DNA of 64,000 bases, taken from contig JABSTR010001177.1 of assembly GCA_013339765.2 (NCBI GenBank), positions 124,001-188,000 on the forward strand. Reading direction: 5' to 3'. Made by a program: the position numbers and the translations under genes. This DNA comes from Haemaphysalis longicornis. Its lineage: Eukaryota > Arthropoda > Arachnida > Ixodida > Ixodidae. Position 1 is the stretch's first letter; each line of letters starts with the position of its first letter. This document shows, one piece after another, positions 56,103 to 64,000 of this stretch. The notes below the pieces were generated by a model, which saw nothing but the letters and a program-made list of their open reading frames with translations, did no database searches and was not told the origin of the DNA.

Positions 56103-58928
56103 AGGTGCCACGCGCCCTCAAGTTGCTAATCAGCCTCTGTCACCTCGCTCAGGTTCGTCACTATCAATTGCTTTAACCAACATTCGGAGAGTACTGCATA
56201 AACGTAACCAAGTCTGTTCCTTCTTAGACGATACTAATGCCGACATCCTTGCCCTAACAGAGACGTGGCTGAATTCTGACATAAACGATAGCGAAATTCT
56301 CCCTGATAACAAATCATATAACATATATCGTAATGATAGGACAAACAAAAGAGGCGGTGGCGTTTTGCTAGCGGTTAAGAAAACCATTTCTTCATACCTT
56401 GGGTCATTTGACTCTGCCGTCGAAATCATATGGGTTGCTTGTTTAATGGGTGCCGCTAAAATACTAATAGGTGTTTTCTACCGCCCTCTTAATTCCCCGT
56501 TTTCCTTTCTGAATGACTTGCGCACGAGTGTGGCTACGGCTATCCAGTTATGTGCTGCCCACGAAACGTATCCCTTTGGTGATTTCAATTTTCCGGACAT
56601 TGACTGGGTTCATCTATCATCGTCCTGTCGCGATTCATTAGAACTAATCAATATTACTTTAGATTTCAATCTCGTCCAAGTAGTTAATGAACCCACCCGA
56701 GGATCCCACATTTTAGATTTAGCATTTACAAGTGCTCCTGAAAGCGTTCACTCTGTCTTGAACAGAGATGGTTTCAGTGATCATAATATGCTCATTATAA
56801 CACTTAACTTGCCATTACCGCCTCCCGGCTTCAATGTAAAAAAAATTTACGACTATAACAAGGCGAACTACAATGAAATAAACAAAGAGCTGGAGGTATT
56901 CTATACTACAGAACTAATGCCCTACCTTTGAAAGTCGCTCGATTGATACAAGCTGGTCGCTTTTACGAAATAAAATATCTACTTTGGTTAAGAAATACGT
57001 GCCACTCATATCCATCTCAAATGATAGAGCTAACCCATGGTTCAATAGGTCTCTTCATGCACAAAGAAACAAGAAGAAACGCTTATACAAAAGCGCCAGA
57101 GGCTCGGGGACTAAGGAGGCCTGGCAGAAGTACAAAGAGTGTCTGCAAAATTACTCGTTGGCCATATCTACTGCTAAAAATAAATACTTCTCAAATGACC
57201 TACCTTCTATCCTTAAAACTAACCCTAGAAAATTTTGGCAAGAAATATCCCCCCCGCGCGATACTAACAAGATTGTATTACACGATGATGAGCACATTCC
57301 CATTCCTGAAAGTGACTGCCCCATCGTATTCAACACATTTTTTTCGTCAGTATTCACTAAGGAAGATTAATCCAGCGTTCCTTGTTTTGATGACCTAGAC
57401 TGTCCATACATGCAACCGATTGTCATAACTGCCGTAGGAATCGAATGCTTATAAATAACCTTAAACTATCTTCCTCCGCAGGAGTTGACAATATTAATTC
57501 GAAAATACTAAAAAATACCAAGTCTATATCAAGTAAGATTTTGTACCACATCTTCTCGCAGTCCTTATCGTCCGGACAGTTGCCGAGTGGCTGGAAAACG
57601 GCTAAAATTGTGCCAATACATAAAACTGGGAATAAAAATTCACCCGACAACTACCGTCCTATTTCACTACCGTGCATATGTTGCAAATCGCTTGAACATA
57701 TTATCGGTTCTAACATTTACTCTCACCTCGAAACCAATAACTTTTTCTTTGATTACCAGCATGGCTACAGAAAATGTTTTTCTTGTGACACGCAGTTATT
57801 TGAATTTACCACTGACTTGCACTATATCATGGACAATAACTTGCAAACTGACTGTATTTTTTTATTTTTCTAAAGCTTTTGACCGTGTCGCCCATTGCCG
57901 TTTAATCTCTAAATTGTCCGCCCTTCGACTAGATTCTTTAACATTATCTTGGCTTCGTAACTTTCTTTTTATGCGTGAACAGTTCACGGTAGTAGATGAT
58001 TATACCTCGCCGCTGTCCCCAGTCACTTCGGGTGTGCCTTAAGGCAGCGTTCTCGGTCCTCTACTCTTCTTAATATTTATGAATTATTTGCCTTCACGCG
58101 TCACATCCTGCATGCGCTTTTTTTGCTGACGACTGCTTAATTTATCGGAAAATAAATGACCCCACTAACCACGTAACCCTTCAAAAAGACCTAAACCTTA
58201 TCTGCGATTGGTGCAACACATGGTAAATGTCTTTAAACTTAACTAAATGCCAGAAAATATCATTTAGCCGAAAACACACTAACTCTAACTTTTCGTATTT
58301 CCTGCACAACCATTTAGTTTCTGAGACACAAACATATAAATACCTAGGCGTGCTTCTAACGGCAAATCTTTCATGGTCCACCCACATTAACGCAATATGT
58401 GCTAAAGCCTCACGATCATTAGGATACTTACGTCGAAATTTGCATGCTTCTCCGTCTAACATTCGTCAACTAGCCTGTAAAAAATTTGTATTACCACAAC
58501 TAGAGTTCACGTCCTCAGTTTGGTCCCCCTATCAAAATTATTTAGTTGATAAACTAGAAGCCGTACAAAATCGCGCAGCTCGGTTTATATCCAAATCATA
58601 TGACTTCAGTTCAAGCATAACAAAAATAAAACATAATCTTTCATTAGAACCATTGCATATCCGACGGCAAATCGCGCTTCTATGCAGGTTTCACAAATAC
58701 ATTAATCGTGCCAGACCCTCCCCATTACCCACTGTAAGCCCTCTTTCCACATCACGCAGATTATTTAATCAACGCAGCTTCACCAGAATCTACGGCACCA
58801 CAAACTCTTTCAATTCATCTGCCCTCCCATGTGCTATCCGGTTATGGAATGGTCTGCCTGATAATATCGTATCGCTGACTAATCCAGAAACATTCCGCAA
58901 TCACCTGCACAAGCATTTTTCCATGTAA
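56103..58928 (+). pseudogene. CR1/L2-group ORF2: endonuclease and RT, broken
   Basis: Endonuclease: ADILALTETWLNSDINDSE, GGGVLLAVKK, FGDFNFPDIDW, then DGFSDHNMLI, with E, D and SDH catalytic residues all present. A linker with frameshift near 56920 leads to NPWFNRSLHAQRNKKKRLYK. RT: SSAGVDNINSKILKN, NYRPISL, then after another frameshift SKAFDRVAHCRLISKLSALR, and TSGVP-stop-GSVLGPLLF, where the Gln of PQG is a TAA at 58040-58042. The ADD box (about 58116-58130) follows a T-run with an extra base. The thumb and C-terminus (58227-58928) are intact. At least four phase changes and two to three stops: not functional. Confidence 0.88.
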
Positions 58929-59216
58929 AACCACCAAACAAGAACGCTGGCATTTCTTCCTGTTAGCACCATGATGTTTTCCTTTTTCTTTCTTTCCTTT
59001 TTTTTGCGGTTGCGGCTACCACACTAGATGTTATTATTGCTTGTACTTATTTTCTTTCCACTCTTGCTCGCTGTTATCATGTTCTTTTTCTCTTGTTTCA
59101 CTGACTTGTTGCTGTATTATATATCTAGTTTTTGTATAACTTTTCTTGTTATTTTTTGATGATCTGCCCTTTTGTCCCGCTTACCCAATGCACTGCTGGG
59201 CCTGTAAGGTATTTTG

Positions 59217-59257
59217 AATAAATAAATAAATAATAAATAATAAATAATAAATAAACA
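59217..59257 (+). repeat. AATAA/AATAAATA 3' tail
   Basis: Tandem tetra- and pentanucleotide A/T units mark the 3' end of the inserted LINE; the I-group endonuclease frame resumes directly after. Confidence 0.9.
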
Positions 59258-60277
59258 AACGACATAGTAACCACCACACACCGACTGGACACAGAGCACC
59301 CATCGGCGCTTCTCACGGAATTACTCCCCTATCACCGTTCGGAGCCAAGTATATTCCTTCTTAACGTATACAGCTCCCCACGCAATACCCAGGAGGAATT
59401 CGAAGACTTCTGGGAGGCCACTCGCGCGGCTGAGAAGAATAAGCTGGTGATAGTGGGGAACTTTAACGCCCCACATACCCACTGGGCATACAATTTCGAC
59501 TCAAAAAAAGGAAACAAGCTCATCGCAGCAACGGAATATTTCGGGCTCAAATTCATTAATAACCCTATGTACCCCACGCGCTATGGCCAAAGGGGGCAAC
59601 GCGACACTTGCCCCGACCTAGCCCTCACATGGGAATCTGACCGGAGCATCTTCTGGCAAAACACCATGGAAACAATAAGCAGCGACCACTGCATCCTACA
59701 GGTTACAGTACAAGCATCTTCGCTCAGTAAACCCCTGGGGCAGGCGCGACTCACTGACTGGACAGAATTCCGACAAAAGGGAGCCAACGAACCAAACAAC
59801 GAACCCATTCAAAACCTAGAAGAGTGGACTGAAGAAATAAAACAGCTTCACGAGTCCTGCACCAACCACATCACCAGGACGGAAGCAACACCGGACGTCG
59901 ACATATACTTGGAAAAAATCTGGGCACAGCGCAGCAAATTAGTCAAGCGGTGGAAGAAGCAAAGGCACAACAAGAGATTAAAAGCACGCATAAAGCAACT
60001 CACCAAACGCGCCCAGAATCATGCCCGTGATCTGTCTAGGCAAAATTGGAATTCATTCTGTGAGCGCTTACGGGGCACCCTCAGTACATCCAAGATCTGG
60101 AAACTCATACGTGGAATGATGGACCCATGTCCACGAAACGCGCTACGACGCACCACCTACCAAGAGCCGCACGAAGTTACCCCGGCTCGGACATTGACCT
60201 ATTCCAAGCCCTACCGCACAGATACGGGGTCCTGGGAAGAGCAACAGAACAACCGAAGAAGACGTATGGAGGTGTAA
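59258..60277 (+). pseudogene. I-group ORF2, endonuclease C-part and linker
   Basis: Resumes with DIVTTTHRLDTEHPSALLTE, FLLNVYSSPRNTQEEFEDFW, then VIVGNFNAPHTHWAYNFDSK. The usual catalytic GDFNAPH is here GNFNAPH (codon 59459-59461, Asp to Asn). TCPDLALTWES and ISSDHCIL (SDH) follow. A Lys/Arg-rich linker (59900-60110) leads to the RT. A frameshift close to 60165 moves the continuation (ATSYPGSDIDLFQALPHRYG) to the next phase. Confidence 0.85.
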
Positions 60278-61480
60278 AAAATGACACACTAGACCGGGAC
60301 ATCACGCAGGAGGAGATCTCTCATGCGCTGGCAAGTATGACCAGGAACAGCGCGCCCGGCCGAGACAACATCACGTATAAAATGCTTCGAAACCTAAGTG
60401 ACGGTCATATCCGAGCCCTCGCTCAATATGTAAACAAAGAACTATGGCAGCACGGCAAGGTACCATCAGAGTGGAAACACTCCGACATCCCCATCATCCC
60501 CAAGCCAGGCAAACCCCCCACAATCGAAAATTTACGCCCTATCTCCTTAACCTCGTGCCTGGGTAAGGTGTACGAACGAGTTGTGGCCAACCGACTCACC
60601 AATTACATGGAGGACAACGATATTTTCCCGAACAGCATGATCGGCTTCAGACGACATCTCTCAACGCAAGATGCCTTCCTTTTACTCAAAAAAGAAGTAC
60701 TGGACAAAAAGTCCCTGGAGAAAACCTGGTACTAGCCCTCGACTTAAAGGGGGCTTTTGACAATGTCACCCACCGAGCCATGCTAGATTCTCTGACCAAA
60801 ATAGGTGTGGCGAAACAATTTACAATTACGTCGCGGCCTTCCTTGAAAACAGGACAGCGACGATCGGCCTGGGGGAACTACGAACAGATCCGTTCCAGCA
60901 GGGAAACATCGGTACCCCACAGGGATGTATTATATCCCCCCTCTCATTCAACGTTACCATGATTAAAATCGCCAAACAAGTACAGGCACTCCAAAATGTC
61001 GTACACGTTATCTACGCAGACGACATTACACTATGGGCAAACCGAGGCTCCCTACAGGAAAAGGCGCAAAATCTTCAAAATGCAGTGAATTGGATGCGCT
61101 CCAGAAAAGTCGGAATTCCTACGAATCCACTGCACCACAGAAATGTCCAAAAACACAGCGCCCATACCAGAGAGGAGGCAAATAAGAATACTCGGGATGC
61201 ACCTGCAAGGAAATGCTCGAGCGGACACCACCATAACGCAACTGCACGCTAAATCTTCCCAACTGGCACGCACAATCAAGCGGCTAACAAACAACCGGAA
61301 TGGAATGAGGGAAGAAGACACCGTCCGAATAGTACAAGCAATGATTATCCCTCGTATCGGCTATAGTCTACCATTTCAAAATCTCACAAAGTCGGACGAA
61401 GAGCACATCAGCCCTAATACGTACAGCGTTCAAAGCTGCCCTCAGCCTACCCAAGTTCACCCCCAATGAGAAGCTCACGT
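60127..61480 (+). pseudogene. I-group ORF2, reverse transcriptase
   Basis: RT blocks in order: ASMTRNSAPGRDNITYKMLR, IPIIPKPGKPPTIENLRPIS, LTSCLGKVYERVVANRLTNY, IGFRRHLSTQDAFLLLKKE; then, after a frameshift near 60720, LALDLKGAFDNVTHRAMLDS, GTPQGCIISPLSFN and VIYADDITLWANR (catalytic YADD). The thumb follows (IRILGMHLQGNARADTTITQ). Further phase changes lie near 60800-60960, 61110-61140 and 61410. The polymerase signature residues survive, but the frame does not. Confidence 0.85.
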
Positions 61481-62551
61481 ACCTGGGGCTCACGAACACC
61501 ATGGAAGAGATAAAACACGGCACCATTCAAGCACAACGAATACGACTAGAAAAGTCCCGCACGGGGAGGGCGATCCTATAGCAAGTAGGCGATCCACCCG
61601 ATCGCAGACGCCAAGAGCAGGAAACAGACCTAAACCCTGCACAACGGTCCAACATCAAAGCGCTGCCCCTTCCAAAAAACATGCATCCTAATATCCACTT
61701 AGAAAGAAGAAAGGCCGTAGTCAATTTCCTGAAAAAAAAAATTGAACATCACGATAATACGGTGTACGTCGATGCAGCGAAGTATGACGAAGAAACGGCG
61801 GCATTAGTGGTGATCACCCGTGAAGGGGACATCATAGACTGCATCACCATGCGAAACACCACCACAAAGAATGCGGAGACCGCAGCCCTACTTCTCGCGA
61901 TTCGCTGGGGAGAACGAAATGGCCGCGGCCTCAACATCATCACCGATTCGCGAGCGGCTGTGCGAATGCTAGCGACAGGAAGAATACCACTTGCACTTCT
62001 AAAGGTACTTCCGGAATCCCTCGAGAAAGTTCACAACATTACGTGGACCCCCGGACACGAGGGACTGCCGGGTAACGAGGCGGCGAACAGGCGAGCGTGC
62101 GACTTCACTCGCCACCCCCCTGTGACTGACGCCTTACGATACCCAAGCACCACTACGTACGGGAATACCTACAAAATACCAGAAAAGAGCGGGCTACATA
62201 TCCAATCCCGCATCGCAAACTAACAGAAAGTGAAGTCCAGATGCTGCGTAAGATTCAAACGAACACCTTCATACCTAAATCTCGCTGGCCGAAGATTTTC
62301 CAACAACGGCACCCTGACTACACAGAAGACTGCAGGCTATGCGGAGAGACTGCTACCCTCTTCCATGCCACGTGGGCCTGCCCACACCTCTGGGCAGGGG
62401 CCGACACCAAAAGAACCCGCCACTGACTTCCCGTGAATCATGGGAGGCCGCCCTCGCCAGCCCCGACTTACAAATCCAAAAGGACCTAATCAGCCGGGCG
62501 AAGACGGGAGCAGAAGCCACTGCAGCCCTGGACAAAGGGTTCCACCTATGA
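61480..62551 (+). pseudogene. I-group ORF2, RNase H and C-terminal knuckle
   Basis: After an in-frame TAG near 61579, RNase H blocks appear: VYVDAAKYDEETAALVV (Asp), NAETAALLLAIRWGERN (Glu), LNIITDSRAAVRMLATG (Asp), ITWTPGHEGLPGNEAANRRA. The last block usually reads NEAAD; here the catalytic Asp is Asn. Another phase change near 62225 leads to LRKIQTNTFIPKSRWPKIF, a CRLCGETATLFHATWAC knuckle, and WEAALASPDLQIQKDLISRA to the final stop at 62549-62551. Confidence 0.85.
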
Positions 62552-62632
62552 TTCTTTCATCCTTTTCTCCCCTTCCCTTTCCCTCCATCTTTACTTCAAT
62601 AAAGTTTATTCAGTCAGTCAGCCCTACGGGAG

Positions 62633-63477
62633 CAGAGTTGCGCGTCCATCCGCCATCTTGAGTTCCAGGTCGTGCGGGAAAGCCACCCTTCTCGTGTGAA
62701 GGAGCTGCCGCCGCGCCAGCGGCAGCGACGAGGAGGAGTGGCGAGGAGCGGCCAGACAAAAACTGGCGCACGATGCTCGGCGCTTTGAGCCGCCGCCGCT
62801 GCCGCCAGCTTCCACAACCGCCGATGCTCAGTTGAGCAGAACTGACTGAATACGGGGTCTTGTGCGCAGCACTGAAAGCGGGCTTTCCTGTCGAACTGGA
62901 ATCGGCGGCATCTGGCAATCAGACGAGCAACTCTTGCGCTACGCGATATACAGGAACTCTTACTTGCGGCCCATTGCGGCCGGCGTCTGGTAACTACGCG
63001 CGGTCGTAGGTAACTATGTAAATGTAACTATGTAAACTATGTAACTATGTAAATGTTACCGCACACTCATTTGGGTCAAGTTATATGACGCAATTTGTGG
63101 CGTTAATTGAAGTTGTCACCTTCTGTGCCATTACTGAGCGGGGACGAGAGTATCGCCGCTTTTCGTTCGATCGCGCTTAGAAGCGTCGATCGCGCTTGAG
63201 AAACCAGGGTTGAGTTCGAGCGGGACCGAGCTCAATCGCAACTGAAACTGCCGTGTCACAGGGGCATGAGACCGGCGAAGGCACGCTATAGTGTACTAGT
63301 ATAGTCACGCGCTAGCCGCCGCGTCGGTGCGCTGCTGGACACGTTTGTATTAAACATGCCATTAGTTGAAGTCATTTATGAGCAGTTATTGTCGATTGTT
63401 GAACTGCACTTAACAAGAACCTAGCCTTATAAAAAATATTTGCGGGAAAATGTTGACATCCTGCGAAATGTATGTCA
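62633..63477. other. No gene; GC-rich then AT-rich flank
   Basis: The I-group LINE's right flank. A GC-rich part (62640-62830) keeps minus-strand frames open without domains. A small AACTATGTAA repeat occurs at 63008-63056, and TCGATCGCGCTT motifs at 63165-63205. Confidence 0.4.
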
Positions 63478-64000
63478 AGTCATTACCGTCAAATCTGAAC
63501 AAAATAAGATAGGATGATGAACGAAGACGCACTTAGCACAACTTTACTGATTTAACCTTGATGTTATGTACCGACTACAGCTTCATAAATTCAAAGTGTG
63601 AGCAAAGCAAATTTCAGGGCTGCCTTGCATGATACTGAGGTTTCCGTCGAACGTCACTTGTAGGTTAAACGTAAAGGCACTCTGGCCCCCTTCGTTTGCC
63701 TTGAAAAAAAAAAGAAAAGCCGGTGAAACCCTCATTGAAAAAAAAAAAAAACGAGGTTTCGCCAAGATTCGAACCATGGACTTCCAAAACAAAACGCCAG
63801 TACACAAGCGCGCAACCGCTCGACCACACCAGGAGAAGACAAGGGTCCCAAGAATTTGGTACCCTAACAAAGGCTGCCAACGAATATTGTTGAGTGATTT
63901 GCTTTGGTCGTGTTTGAGAAATTTGAGCCGTGGTAACGCTTGTTTCTTACGCAGCAATCTTGGGTCCGAGGGCAGTTATGTATTACTACAAGCGATGTAC
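63478..64000 (-). repeat. Dispersed repeat with tRNA-like box, inverted copy
   Basis: The complement matches 51396-51873: GTCATTACCGTCAAATCTGA at the inner end, GAACCATGG and CAACCGCTCGACCAC (tRNA-like B and A boxes, minus), and GGTAACGCTTGTTTCTTACG near the outer end. It runs on to the window edge, so its far boundary is not visible. Confidence 0.85.

Larger units (their letters stand above)
54775..59257 (+). mobile_element. CR1/L2-group LINE inside I-group endonuclease
   Basis: Begins with one full and one partial 258-bp monomer (54775-55032, 55033-55215), then ORF1 with an N-terminal 2A motif, ORF2 (endonuclease, RT), a T-rich 3' UTR, and a tail of AATAA/AATAAATA units (59217-59257). It carries no RNase H, and the C-terminus ends with the LWNGLPDNIVS-like block of CR1/L2 elements. 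No clear target duplication was found (GGGAGCTGT left, GACATAGTA right). It is complete from 5' monomers to tail, but frameshifts and stops disable it. Confidence 0.85.
52607..62621 (+). mobile_element. I-group LINE split by a second LINE
   Basis: ORF1 with zinc knuckles, then ORF2 with an APE-type endonuclease, reverse transcriptase, RNase H and a C-terminal CCHC knuckle. RNase H after RT places it in the I group. A probable 11-base target duplication flanks it, CCCTAGGGGAG (52596-52606) and CCCTACGGGAG (62622-62632), one mismatch. The 3' UTR has AATAAA at 62598-62603 and ends in a short CAGT repeat. A CR1/L2-group LINE (54775-59257) interrupts the endonuclease. Without it the element is about 5.5 kb, near full length. 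Confidence 0.85.

Noticed and set aside
54775..59257. Target duplication for the inserted CR1/L2-like LINE
   Set aside because: Flanking bases (GGGAGCTGT and GACATAGTA) do not match; these elements often insert without a clear duplication.

Overview
This is eukaryotic, repeat-dominated genomic DNA, almost certainly from an ixodid (hard) tick. The evidence is two copies of a tRNA-headed SINE that looks like the tick Ruka family (28409-28625 minus, 49461-49705 plus), I-group and CR1/L2-group LINEs of the kind abundant in ticks, and one recognisable host gene split by a very long intron. There are no bacterial-style operons. Nearly all of the many short open frames are chance.

Host gene: minus-strand exon 3913-4245 encodes the N-terminal part of a PRMT1-type protein arginine methyltransferase. 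A GC-rich, CpG-island-like block at 22150-22710 contains a candidate first coding exon (22683-22709, MDAMAEQMD then a GTAAGT donor) whose splice phase joins exactly to it. If so, 4246-22682 is intron 1 and the remaining exons lie to the left of the window. This intron is packed with nested transposons.

Layout of mobile DNA, left to right: a TTAA-flanked element (432-1538); a 3' CR1/L2-like LINE fragment (2660-3425); three related copies of a TTAAAGGCC repeat (4443-5960, 14314-15790, 18055-19700); two nested copies of a CAGGGGTGAGACAGC element with 6-bp target duplications (6483-9492 and 7298-8919); a long-inverted-repeat element (10377-13539) interrupted by a TTAA element (10515-12168); two small snapback retroposons with 12- and 13-bp target duplications (19395-19552, 20249-20409); a LINE C-terminus (23161-23803) whose 3' end recurs at 44628-44778; AT-rich palindromic repeats (25336-25985); two pogo/Tigger-like elements (29289-30171, 46525-47083); a TTAA element (32811-35863) holding a foldback-like element (33267-35709); a second foldback copy (37506-39489) inside a 136-bp MITE (37401-39528); a TIR element (40331-43269) that carries a broken SWIM zinc-finger gene; and inverted copies of a dispersed repeat with a tRNA-like segment (51396-51873 and 63478-64000).

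The right end holds a nearly full-length I-group LINE (about 52607-62621, probable 11-bp target duplication) with ORF1, endonuclease, reverse transcriptase and RNase H regions. Its endonuclease is split by a 4.5-kb CR1/L2-like LINE (54775-59257) that has tandem 258-bp promoter-like monomers and an N-terminal 2A ribosome-skipping motif. Both LINEs are dead through frameshifts and stops. All repeat boundaries, matches and counts were read by eye; no alignment or database search was run.
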